9,243 bases of DNA. It comes from Candidatus Woesearchaeota archaeon. GTDB lineage: Archaea; Nanobdellota; Nanobdellia; Woesearchaeales; GW2011-AR9. The notes beneath the pieces were generated by a model, which had not been told where the DNA came from, did no database searches, and saw only the letters and a list, made by a program, of their open reading frames with translations. This document shows positions 1 through 5,159 of the stretch, one piece after another. The translations under genes were made by a program, and so were the position numbers. Position 1 is the stretch's first letter. Each line of letters begins with the position of its first letter. The DNA lies in assembly GCA_016179995.1 (NCBI GenBank), contig JACPCC010000007.1:1-9243 (forward strand). The letters run 5' to 3'.

Positions 1-2
1 CC

Positions 3-24
3 AAAAACTTCCAATGAAGTTTTT
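3..24. terminator. Inverted repeat, possible bidirectional terminator
   Basis: A perfect 9-bp stem (AAAAACTTC / GAAGTTTTT) closes a 4-nt CAAT loop. The stem ends in a T-run on either strand, so it could stop transcription from both directions. It lies about 60 bp beyond the stop of the HIT gene and at the window edge, so what lies on its other side is unknown. The symmetry is seen; the terminator role is inferred. Confidence 0.4.
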
Positions 25-87
25 ATGTATACACCACGAAATTTTTTGCATAATAAAAATGATTAGAAGAAAAATCAAACAAACAAG

Positions 88-489
88 TTATCTAAAACTT
101 TGTTTAATCTTCTCCATAAAATCCTTCATCTCTTCTTGACTAAAGTTTTTAATATTATAAGGATTAACTAAGCTGCCATGACCATCATCTAAATAACGCG
201 GTATTAAATGTAGATGTGCATGATGTACTTCCTCACCAACAACCAAAGCTTGCACATAATCAGTTTCAAAGGCCAATTTTATAGCAGAAGCAATTTTATT
301 AGCTAGCTTGGAATAATCATCTTTAACATCCCATAACCAACGGTAATGAGATTTAGGAATTAACAGAGTATGCCCCTTGTTCAAAGGACGAATGTCCAAG
401 AACGCAAAGAAATTATCATCTTCATAAACCTTCAAAGCAGGAATATCTCCCTGCACAATCTTACAAAAGATACAGTTAGAGTTATTCAT
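88..489 (-). CDS. HIT-family (HINT/histidine triad) nucleotide hydrolase
   Basis: A 133-residue protein of normal size for the histidine-triad family, whose members hydrolyse nucleoside phosphoramidates or dinucleotides in the cytoplasm. The triad is plain: H90-A-H92-L-H94 followed by IPR. By family knowledge the middle histidine (H92) is the nucleophile. An N-terminal C6-x2-C9 pair with H48 matches the zinc site of many prokaryotic HIT proteins. The usual G-x-x-A-G-Q stretch before the triad is replaced by VVGEEV, a mild departure. The ATG at 489 is supported by GGTGGTAATCC directly before it, close to a full archaeal Shine-Dalgarno. The gene diverges from the histone-fold gene and probably shares its TATA region. 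The exact substrate cannot be read from sequence. Confidence 0.93.
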   Translation of the reverse strand: MNNSNCIFCKIVQGDIPALKVYEDDNFFAFLDIRPLNKGHTLLIPKSHYRWLWDVKDDYSKLANKIASAIKLAFETDYVQALVVGEEVHHAHLHLIPRYLDDGHGSLVNPYNIKNFSQEEMKDFMEKIKQSFR

Positions 490-522
490 GGATTACCACC
501 AAATTCAACATAAAAGCAAAAA

Positions 523-535
523 GATTTATATAATT
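523..535. promoter_or_regulatory. Shared TATA region between divergent HIT and histone-fold genes
   Basis: GATTTATATAATT lies in the 91-bp gap between two divergent starts. It reads as a TATA box in both directions. On + it would start the histone-fold transcript near 555, giving a leader of about 25 nt. On - it would start the HIT transcript near 505, giving a short leader that contains its GGTGGT. Sharing is inferred; two overlapping boxes are equally possible. Confidence 0.55.
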
Positions 536-580
536 ATCTTCATTAAACAGGAACTATAGTAATTCAGAGGTTAAAACTAA

Positions 581-757
581 ATGCTCGTCGTACGTACACA
601 ATTGAAAGAAATTATGAAAGCCAGTGGTTTAGGCATAGATAACATTTCAGGAGATTTTCAAGAAAAATTAGATGAAAAAGTAAAAGAATTAATTCTTGCA
701 TCCATAAAACGTGCTAAAGACAACGGAAGAAGAACAGTTATGGGCAAGGATGTTTGA
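581..757 (+). CDS. Minimal histone-fold protein (DUF1931-like)
   Basis: A 58-residue gene. It starts MLVVRTQLKEIMK, has a central amphipathic helix (DEKVKELILASIKRAK, residues 31-46), and ends NGRRTVMGKDV. The terminal R-T-V-x-x-x-D pattern is the histone-fold signature, in which an arginine-aspartate pair caps the last loop and helix. The size and opening resemble archaeal DUF1931-type single histone folds, which are small DNA-associated proteins. The C-terminus stops right after the signature, so the last helix is all but missing. The start is backed by AGAGGT (566-571) nine bases upstream and by a TATA box at 523-535. It is convergent with the zinc-site protein that follows. A DNA-binding role is inferred from the fold; family assignment is fairly sure. 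Confidence 0.8.
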   Translation: MLVVRTQLKEIMKASGLGIDNISGDFQEKLDEKVKELILASIKRAKDNGRRTVMGKDV

Positions 758-804
758 AGAGATTAACATTTTTAAAGAAAGATAAATTGTTTTTCAATTA
801 AATA

Positions 805-1323
805 TCAACTAAAATATTCCACATCATCTGTAGTAATAGTAGTTTCTTTTCTCCGATTAGAAGAATTTTCAATTTTAGTTGGTTCTTTAATAGAACTATT
901 GCTTGTAGAATTATTAGAATTAGAATAATTAGAATTAGAAGAAGTAGAAGAAACTGGAGAAGTAGAAGAAGAAGCAAAACTAGTACCGATTACCGAGGTT
1001 GTAGAAGTCACTTCAGAAACAGGCTGCAGCTTTCTCATCTCCAGGCCTTTCTTGTAATTTACTATCCCGCATTTGATACAATTAAAATAAGGTCCATATT
1101 TTCCAGATCTTTGTTCCAGCCAAGAACCGCATAAGCATTTGAATTCATCCAACTTGCCTTTTAAATGCAAACGACATACCGGAAGTTGATTTTCAGTGTA
1201 TTGCGTGGCCATCTTTTCACAGAAAGTACAATGCACTTCTTTATATTGGCCGTAGGACTTTTTAGCAAAATAATAACTAGAATAGAAAATAACACTAAAC
1301 ACAACACACCAACCTTCTATCAT
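805..1323 (-). CDS. Membrane-anchored protein with two zinc sites (topoisomerase-type C4 finger) and Ser/Asn-rich tail
   Basis: 172 residues. Residues 5-20 (WCVVFSVIFYSSYYFA) form one likely membrane segment, followed by KK. Two metal sites come next. The first is C32-x2-C35 with C50-x2-H53. The second is C63-x-C65 with C82-x2-C85, where GSWLEQRSGKYGPYFNC resembles the C4 zinc finger of topoisomerase I tails ('RxGxYGPFxxC'). Residues 104-145 are a low-complexity Ser/Thr/Asn linker, and the end is polar. The ATG at 1323 has GAGG six bases upstream, so the hydrophobic start is genuine. The gene lies 79 bp behind the glycosyltransferase on the same strand and may also have its own TATA box. A nucleic-acid or protein-binding role at the membrane is plausible but unproven. 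Confidence 0.82.
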   Translation of the reverse strand: MIEGWCVVFSVIFYSSYYFAKKSYGQYKEVHCTFCEKMATQYTENQLPVCRLHLKGKLDEFKCLCGSWLEQRSGKYGPYFNCIKCGIVNYKKGLEMRKLQPVSEVTSTTSVIGTSFASSSTSPVSSTSSNSNYSNSNNSTSNSSIKEPTKIENSSNRRKETTITTDDVEYFS

Positions 1324-1382
1324 AGCCTGCCTCTTTTTCTAACAATTCCTCTTAGATTTAACAATCTCGCCAAGTTGAGAAT

Positions 1383-1396
1383 ATTTATTTATATTA
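1383..1396 (-). promoter_or_regulatory. TATA box upstream of zinc-site protein gene
   Basis: On the - strand this reads TAATATAAATAAAT, about 60-75 bp before the ATG at 1323 and just past the glycosyltransferase stop codon at 1403. It predicts a leader of roughly 40 nt carrying the GAGG ribosome site. Co-transcription with the glycosyltransferase gene is also possible. Confidence 0.4.
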
Positions 1397-1402
1397 TCAG
1401 CT

Positions 1403-2692
1403 TTACTTCTTATATTTTTTAACAATACTATTTAAATCAATATTCTTTAAATTAATACTATTCAAATTTATTTTTGGCTTCCACTCGCTTAGTTTATTCC
1501 AATCAATTTTTTTCTTCCACTCATCATATTTTTGCACTGACTTTGTTTTATAAGTTTCTTTTATTCTAGACGCCATTTCCCAAGCTTGTTCTGCCAAACT
1601 TTTTAAGTTTATCTTTCTACCTTTCCATTCCATTTTATTTCCTAGAACTACATACAGAGAATTTATGCTAACATAAAAAGTAAAAAAGTAATGCACCGGC
1701 AATAAAAGTAGGTTAAAAAGAATATTTTGTCCAGAGATAAGGGAAGTTAATATTCTCTGCAACAATAGAGGAATTAATAGTAGCAGATAATAGGGATGAA
1801 TAAAAAATAAGACAAAAGGCAGGACAAATAAGGCTAACAGCCCTACTAAAGAAATAATGTAAGAAGCAGGTTTCATCTTTGAACCCAAGAAAACAAAGCG
1901 AGCTAAACCTTTTTTTGCATCATTAAAATTTGTATACATCCGACAATGCACTAATCCTGTACTTCTAGCTACTAGGATTCTTTCACCTTGAAATTTAAGA
2001 CGACATGACATCTCCACATCTTCCGTAACTGCAATTCTTAAAGCTTCATGCCCTCCCATTTTCAAATAAGCTTCTCGAGAAATTAGAATAAATTGACCAA
2101 TGGCTACAGAAAATCTAGTGCTTTTAGTACGATAGACCAAATCTAATATCACAAACGACAATAATAACCAATCTACAAGTGGAACGAGCATCCATTCCCC
2201 CCAACTTTTTATAATTTGCTGTGGAAAACAGCTGAGCATACTAACTTTCTTTCTCTCTTTTAAAGCAACAGCTGAAGCTAAAGCCTCTGGCTCTAAAGTA
2301 ACATCCGCATCTAAAAGCAAAAACAGTTCTCCTTTGGCTTTTTGGGTTAACTGCTGGCAAGCCCAATTCTTACCAGTCCAACCTTCAGGCAAAGGCTTGC
2401 CAGAAATTAGTTGTATATTTTTATGGTAAGATTGAAAAGATTCGATAATTTCGCTAGTTTTATCAGTAGACTGGTCATCACAAACTATAACTTCAAAATT
2501 AGGATAATTCTGTTTAAAGACTGAATCTAAACAAACAGCAATATTCAGCTCTTCATTTCTAGCTGGAATCAAAATAGAAACAAAAGGTTGTTCTCTTGGC
2601 ACGGCTTTCTTTAAACGTGTGGCCGTAAAGAAATTATAAATACCAATAGAACTAACTAAAGTAATGACAATAGTTAATATTTCCCAGATCAT
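1403..2692 (-). CDS. Membrane glycosyltransferase, family GT2
   Basis: A 429-residue polytopic GT2 enzyme, which by family transfers a sugar from a nucleotide or lipid-linked donor at the membrane. An N-terminal membrane segment (about 1-22) is followed by the GT-A catalytic domain: VSILIPARNEE (38-48), D72-D73, D128-A-D130 for metal and donor binding, and TED (223-225) as the likely catalytic base. KKGLARF (260-266) occupies the acceptor-motif position. Three or four membrane segments follow (about 276-350). GWTGKNWACQQL is shared with carotenoid or chlorobactene-type glucosyltransferases, so a lipid acceptor is plausible. The basic tail carries four copies of a K/N-I-D/N-L/W-N/K-K/S-L/I motif (360-366, 395-401, 407-413, 417-423). 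No ribosome site is visible; a TATA box 20-28 bp ahead suggests a leaderless message. Confidence 0.9.
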   Translation of the reverse strand: MIWEILTIVITLVSSIGIYNFFTATRLKKAVPREQPFVSILIPARNEELNIAVCLDSVFKQNYPNFEVIVCDDQSTDKTSEIIESFQSYHKNIQLISGKPLPEGWTGKNWACQQLTQKAKGELFLLLDADVTLEPEALASAVALKERKKVSMLSCFPQQIIKSWGEWMLVPLVDWLLLSFVILDLVYRTKSTRFSVAIGQFILISREAYLKMGGHEALRIAVTEDVEMSCRLKFQGERILVARSTGLVHCRMYTNFNDAKKGLARFVFLGSKMKPASYIISLVGLLALFVLPFVLFFIHPYYLLLLIPLLLQRILTSLISGQNILFNLLLLPVHYFFTFYVSINSLYVVLGNKMEWKGRKINLKSLAEQAWEMASRIKETYKTKSVQKYDEWKKKIDWNKLSEWKPKINLNSINLKNIDLNSIVKKYKK

Positions 2693-2706
2693 AAAGCTAG
2701 AAATAC

Positions 2707-2731
2707 AGGTTTATTTAAATAGGTTTATTTA
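2707..2731 (-). promoter_or_regulatory. Promoter of GT2 gene with 11-bp direct repeat
   Basis: AGGTTTATTTA occurs perfectly at 2707-2717 and again at 2721-2731 (+ strand reading). On the - strand the box CTATTTAAATAAAC between and over the copies lies 20-28 bp before the ATG at 2692, which predicts a leaderless message. The repeat could be an operator or simply duplicated TATA sequence. Confidence 0.5.
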
Positions 2732-2738
2732 GTTTAAG

Positions 2739-3056
2739 TTAATGATCAAGAGCAATAGATATTGAAGAAACGCCGGCTTTATCAACTTTTTGACGCAAAT
2801 ATAAAGCCTCTACTTCTAAATCACTAAACTTTCTTCCATATTCTAATACTTCTCTTTCCAAACCACGTGGAACTTGAAGAGTATTACGCATATAATAAGT
2901 TAGGTTTAATTCTAAACCAATTAATTTAGTTTCTGCTTCTAAACTTTCAGCTTTTGATAATAACTCAACCCTAGTCCCACCACCATATATCTGGGCGATA
3001 ATAACATAGTCATCAATAGTTAAATTTTTCAATGCAGTATGCTTATCGCAGGTCAT
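2739..3056 (-). CDS. Small helical protein of unknown function
   Basis: 105 residues; not recognised. The frame stays open upstream through the 3' exon of a tRNA gene, so that extension is not coding. The first usable ATG is at 3056 (MTCDKHTALKNL). A TATA-like stretch 25-35 bp upstream would give a leaderless message. Residues 30-95 are predicted helical and charged (LLSKAESLEAETKLIGLELNL, REVLEYGRKFSDLEVEALYLRQK), possibly a two-helix hairpin; the end is SSISIALDH. There is no membrane segment, no metal ligand pattern and no known catalytic motif. It follows the tRNA-Arg gene on the same strand with 61 bp between them. Coding looks real from codon pattern and promoter spacing, but the role is open. 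Confidence 0.6.
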   Translation of the reverse strand: MTCDKHTALKNLTIDDYVIIAQIYGGGTRVELLSKAESLEAETKLIGLELNLTYYMRNTLQVPRGLEREVLEYGRKFSDLEVEALYLRQKVDKAGVSSISIALDH

Positions 3057-3077
3057 TTTTACTTTGAAATATTTGAA

Positions 3078-3092
3078 GTTTAAAAATATTTG
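3078..3092 (-). promoter_or_regulatory. TATA box of the 105-residue protein gene
   Basis: On the - strand CAAATATTTTTAAAC is centred about 29 bp before the ATG at 3056, the spacing expected for a leaderless archaeal message. It lies between the gene and the 3' end of tRNA-Arg. Confidence 0.45.
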
Positions 3093-3152
3093 TGTAATAG
3101 ACTTAGTTAGAATAAAACGCCCTCGCGGAGATTTGAACTCCGGTTCCAAGCT

Positions 3153-3189
3153 CTCTGCATTACGCATAAATTAATATTTACGAATAATA
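3153..3189 (-). other. tRNA-Arg canonical intron (37/38), 37 nt
   Basis: Strict bulge-helix-bulge. Outer helix: anticodon stem CGAGC/GCTTG. 3' bulge: AG|A. Central 4-bp helix: exon TTGC with intron GCAG. 5' bulge: GG|T. Inner 12-position helix (11 pairs) closes a TATTAA loop. Cleavage after the second base of each bulge leaves G37 joined to A38, restoring the TTGCGGA loop. Confidence 0.92.
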
Positions 3190-3208
3190 CCGCAAGCTCG
3201 TGTCCTAT

Positions 3209-3237
3209 TTGCCCAGACTTTGTTAAACAAAAGGCTG
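3209..3237 (-). other. tRNA-Arg D-loop intron (19/20), 29 nt
   Basis: Non-canonical position. Exon GCCT pairs with intron-end GGGC as the central 4-bp helix. The 5' bulge is GG|C and the 3' bulge AA|A. The intron body AGCC...GTCT forms an imperfect hairpin. Splicing joins G19 to A20 and restores the archaeal tRNA-Arg D-loop AGCCTGGATA. The outer helix is the D-stem, with an A-A mismatch between, so the motif is of the relaxed type. Confidence 0.85.
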
Positions 3238-3281
3238 CCAGGCTAGACTACGAGGGCTTAAGAGTAAAAAAATACCCATTC

Positions 3282-3295
3282 TTTAAAAATATATA
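3282..3295 (-). promoter_or_regulatory. TATA box of tRNA-Arg
   Basis: On the - strand TATATATTTTTAAA lies 25-38 bp before the first base of the tRNA, the expected archaeal TATA distance. The run of T and A between it and the gene fits a purely TATA-driven start. Confidence 0.65.
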
Positions 3296-3426
3296 CCTCA
3301 GTAATTGCTTCAAAAAATATTAAGATGATTAAAATTTAGTTTATACATTGATAACCACCACTAGTTATACTATGTAAATTAAAAACTGGATAGCACAACT
3401 GATTAAAATTTACAAAAGATTTAAAT

Positions 3427-3453
3427 ACTATAGCCAACTATAGTTTACTATGG
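3427..3453 (+). promoter_or_regulatory. Operator of toxin-antitoxin operon 1: three ACTATRG repeats in 10-bp phase
   Basis: ACTATAG (3427), ACTATAG (3437) and ACTATGG (3447) repeat exactly every 10 bp, one helical turn. The first two also form a perfect inverted repeat, ACTATAG-CCAA-CTATAGT (3427-3444). They lie between the TATA box (GATTTAAATA, about 3418-3427) and the ATG at 3450, which sits inside the third copy. The layout suits autorepression by a cooperatively binding antitoxin. A fourth relative, ACTATG, is at 3369. No ribosome site is visible, so the message is probably leaderless. Confidence 0.7.
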
Positions 3454-3671
3454 CAACTACAACTATCCAAGTCACAGAAGAATTAGTTCAAGTTTTAAAA
3501 GAAAGAAAAATGTTTGAAAAAGAAAGTTACGAAGAAGTAATATTAGATCTATTAGAGGATACAGCTGAACTTAGCGCAGAAACAATTAGAGATATTGAAA
3601 AAGCTCGTGCAGAAATTAAAGCTGGAAAATTTAAAACATTAGCACAAGTAAAAAAAGAGTTGGGGATATAG
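3450..3671 (+). CDS. RelB-like antitoxin of operon 1
   Basis: 73 residues in the usual antitoxin arrangement. The N-terminus (TTTIQVTEELVQVLKERK) is a short strand plus helix of ribbon-helix-helix type, for dimerisation and DNA binding. It is followed by an acidic helix (YEEVILDLLED). The C-terminal end, IEKARAEIKAGKFKTLAQVKKELGI, is the toxin-wrapping tail common in archaeal RelB-like proteins. The stop TAG abuts the toxin ATG with no bases between, so translation is coupled. Regulation is probably autorepression at the phased repeats that overlap its start codon. The match to RelB/DUF7557-type antitoxins is by pattern; confidence is raised by the recognisable partner. Confidence 0.87.
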   Translation: MATTTIQVTEELVQVLKERKMFEKESYEEVILDLLEDTAELSAETIRDIEKARAEIKAGKFKTLAQVKKELGI

Positions 3672-3923
3672 ATGTTGTATGAGATTATTTTTTCTGACGA
3701 GGCCACTAGACAACTGCAAAAACTAGAAAAAGAAGTTCAAAAAAGAATTGTAGTTACATTAGAACGGATTAGGATACGTCCCGAGGCCTATCTAAAAAGA
3801 TTGGTTGGTTATCCAGTATATAGATTAAGAGTTGGGGATTATCGCGTTATCGTTGACTTAGACCAAGATAAACTTATAATTCTAGTCATAAAAATATGGT
3901 ATAGAAAGAATATTTATGAGTAA
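3672..3923 (+). CDS. RelE/ParE-superfamily toxin of operon 1
   Basis: 83 residues, normal for the family. By family it is an mRNA endonuclease acting at the ribosome, held inactive by the preceding antitoxin. MLYEIIFSDEATRQLQKLEKEVQKRI is the opening strand and helix pair; YRLRVGDYRVIVDLDQDKLIILVIKI is the core beta-sheet with R52 and R58 at the places of basic active-site residues; YRKNIYE closes it. Archaeal RelE proteins usually read G-H-R-K-x-x-Y here, whereas this copy has W-Y-R-K-N-I-Y, so the usual histidine is missing. Activity may be changed, or Y77 may stand in. It starts directly at the antitoxin stop and overlaps the next gene by 8 bp. Confidence 0.88.
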   Translation: MLYEIIFSDEATRQLQKLEKEVQKRIVVTLERIRIRPEAYLKRLVGYPVYRLRVGDYRVIVDLDQDKLIILVIKIWYRKNIYE

Positions 3924-4134
3924 AAATCTTGAAGGCAAATTGAACCATCTTAAGCTTGGACAGCATTTAAGATTATATTCTCAAGATTATACTACTGATG
4001 GTTATATTGTCGACCTACATGATTTAGGAATAGAGCTAACCACTCAACCTATACCTGAAACTGATAACCCATTAGAAGAGCTAATTTATGAACTGAAAGT
4101 CCTATATTATGGAAAATGGTACCAGTTAAGCTAA
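3916..4134 (+). CDS. Small third gene of toxin-antitoxin operon 1
   Basis: 72 residues; family not recognised. Its ATG lies within the toxin's last codons (ATGAGTAA, 8-bp overlap), so it is translationally coupled and belongs to the operon. The sequence looks like a small beta-barrel, with alternating hydrophobics in GQHLRLYSQDYTTDGYIVDL, LGIELTT and YELKVLYYGKWYQL and a charged turn in the middle. There are no cysteines and no membrane segment. The layout would suit an Sm/SH3-like fold, but this is only an impression. It may modulate the toxin or simply ride along. The frame is supported by the overlap and by the absence of another gene before 4235. Confidence 0.68.
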   Translation: MSKNLEGKLNHLKLGQHLRLYSQDYTTDGYIVDLHDLGIELTTQPIPETDNPLEELIYELKVLYYGKWYQLS

Positions 4135-4197
4135 TTTGAGGAGTATGAAGTTTTGGGTTAGTCCAATAGTAATTCTTCTTCAAAGTTATTAATAGAA

Positions 4198-4213
4198 TAG
4201 AATTTATATAAAA
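4198..4213 (+). promoter_or_regulatory. TATA box of the 164-residue protein gene
   Basis: TAGAATTTATATAAAA is centred about 28 bp before the ATG at 4235. The predicted start of transcription falls at or next to the start codon, so a leaderless message is likely; no ribosome site is present. Confidence 0.6.
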
Positions 4214-4234
4214 CTCACAATTTCCCAACAAACC

Positions 4235-4729
4235 ATGTTACATTTAATCCATTCTAACCCGTACGTACTTGTAATAGGTGACAATACTCGCCATAATTAT
4301 TATTCCAATATTCACCACGATGAACCTACAGCTTTAACCAGATTTTTAACTTACTCCTCTGCAAAACAGCATGTAGATTTAGTTTGTAAAACACAGAGAA
4401 TGATGGATTATTTAAAAAGTCAGCCAGATGACCTCAAAAGCTATGAAGAAATAGGTGATGAAGCAATAAAAGCCATTAGAATTAATCACGAAATACTTAG
4501 TTTAATCAATAAATACAAATCTCAATCTCTTTCAAACGGATTAACTGCAGCGATTGTACAGCATAGCGTAGTTCCTTTATTTTATGAAGCCCATTTTACG
4601 ATCAATGATTTAACGCAGTTAAGAAGATCTGCTTTAAGAACTGATGATCCAGAAAGATTAGAATTCTTAAACAAATGTGGAATAGAATCTTTAATTAAAG
4701 ATGCAGTAAGAAGAATGAGTTTTAATTAG
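4235..4729 (+). CDS. Unrecognised soluble protein, 164 residues
   Basis: I do not recognise the family. The first 40 residues are rich in His, Asn and Tyr (MLHLIHSNPYVLVIGDNTRHNYY, then HHDEPTALTRF). The rest is mostly helical: KQHVDLVCKTQRMMDYLKS, SYEEIGDEAIKAIRINHEILSLINKY, and a charged C-terminus (DLTQLRRSALRTDDPERLEF, ESLIKDAVRRMSFN). There is no signal peptide, membrane segment or clear metal cluster. H6, H20, H27 and H28 with D16 and D29 could bind metal but are not in a known pattern. It sits alone between the two toxin-antitoxin loci with its own promoter. Codon use looks like the neighbours. Confidence 0.65.
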   Translation: MLHLIHSNPYVLVIGDNTRHNYYSNIHHDEPTALTRFLTYSSAKQHVDLVCKTQRMMDYLKSQPDDLKSYEEIGDEAIKAIRINHEILSLINKYKSQSLSNGLTAAIVQHSVVPLFYEAHFTINDLTQLRRSALRTDDPERLEFLNKCGIESLIKDAVRRMSFN

Positions 4730-4749
4730 TGATAGAATAGTTATTAGAA

Positions 4750-4755
4750 TTTTTT
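4750..4755 (+). terminator. T-tract terminator after the 164-residue protein gene
   Basis: TTTTTT occurs 21 bp after the stop codon. Archaeal polymerases stop at T-runs without a hairpin, so this is a plausible end; evidence is position only. Confidence 0.35.
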
Positions 4756-4782
4756 AGAATAGAGTTAATAATAAAATAATAT

Positions 4783-4867
4783 TAGTGAGCGACAAAAGTT
4801 AATAAGCAATAGTGTCGCTCATTATATAGTAAACGACAGGTTACTTTGATTCATCATTTTTGTCGTT
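4783..4867. repeat. Two related inverted repeats built on CGACA/TGTCG
   Basis: Stem 1: TGAGCGACA (4786-4794) pairs with TGTCGCTCA (4813-4821), extended by three outer pairs (one G-U), with an 18-nt loop. Stem 2: AACGACA (4832-4838) pairs with TGTCGTT (4861-4867), with a 22-nt loop. The right arms continue alike (CTCATTATATA and TTGATTATATTA), so the pair looks like an old tandem duplication with a 48-bp period. It lies between convergent genes. It may be a bidirectional terminator, a protein-binding array or part of a small RNA. Confidence 0.7.
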
Positions 4868-4886
4868 GATTATATTAACAATTAGT

Positions 4887-5159
4887 TTAGTAAATATTAT
4901 CATGATGATCAAAATCAATAAATAAAATAAAGTTTTTCTCTTTATCAACTTGAAAAGTTAGAACAAAATGTTGGTCGATATGAACTCTTTTTAGATGATG
5001 TAAAGGCGAGCGTAAGTTTTTGTATCTATCAATAGATTTTAAATCATTATTTATTATCTCTTCTACTTTTTTAGCGATGATAAGAGACTTTTTTCTATCT
5101 TTTTGATTTAATTTTTTAATTATCGCTACCAGTTCATCCGTAAATTTGTAGTCAAACAT
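4887..5159 (-). CDS. RelE-superfamily toxin of operon 2
   Basis: 90 residues. MFDYKFTDELVAIIKKLNQKDRKKSLIIAKKVEEI gives the opening strand and paired helices. YKNLRSPLHHLKRVHIDQHFVLTFQV is the substrate-cleft sheet with basic and His residues. FILFIDFDHHDNIY is the archaeal C-terminal signature of this RelE branch, with H85 and H86 as likely catalytic histidines. By family it is an mRNA interferase neutralised by the antitoxin upstream. The ATG abuts the antitoxin's TAG with no spacer, the same junction as operon 1. It keeps the histidines that operon 1's toxin lacks and is otherwise only distantly similar, so these are two acquired systems, not a duplication. It ends facing the inverted repeats at 4783-4867. 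Confidence 0.88.
   Translation of the reverse strand: MFDYKFTDELVAIIKKLNQKDRKKSLIIAKKVEEIINNDLKSIDRYKNLRSPLHHLKRVHIDQHFVLTFQVDKEKNFILFIDFDHHDNIY

Larger units (their letters stand above)
3118..3257 (-). tRNA. tRNA-Arg(GCG) with two introns
   Basis: The three exons are 3257-3238, 3208-3190 and 3152-3118. Joined, they give a 74-nt cloverleaf: acceptor GCCCTCG/CGAGGGC, TA at 8-9, D-stem GTCT/GGAC (one U-G), D-loop AGCCTGGATA, anticodon stem CGAGC/GCTTG, loop TTGCGGA with anticodon GCG, variable GAAC, T-arm CGGAG-TTCAAAT-CTCCG, discriminator G73. The D-loop, loop sequence and G73 match archaeal tRNA-Arg. No CCA is encoded; TTTT follows the 3' end. The two insertions add 29 and 37 nt, so exons plus introns account exactly for the 140-nt gene. 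A TATA box (3282-3295) lies 25-38 bp upstream. Both insertions form bulge-helix-bulge splice structures. An intronless reading fails because the D-arm cannot close. Confidence 0.93.

Noticed and set aside
1165..1422. 85-codon + strand frame.
   Set aside because: Shadow of the zinc-site gene and the gap beyond; low-complexity Phe/Ile/Thr content.
3057..3167. N-terminal extension of the small protein gene (frame open to 3167).
   Set aside because: It translates the 3' exon and T-arm of tRNA-Arg; the ATG at 3056 with a TATA box at the right spacing is better.
4145..4192. 15-codon frame after a GAGGAG motif.
   Set aside because: The motif is only one base from the ATG, too close to act as a ribosome site, and the peptide is too short to judge.
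4899..4912. ATGATGA as a box C of a C/D guide RNA.
   Set aside because: No box D at the right distance, and it lies in the His/Asp codons of toxin 2.
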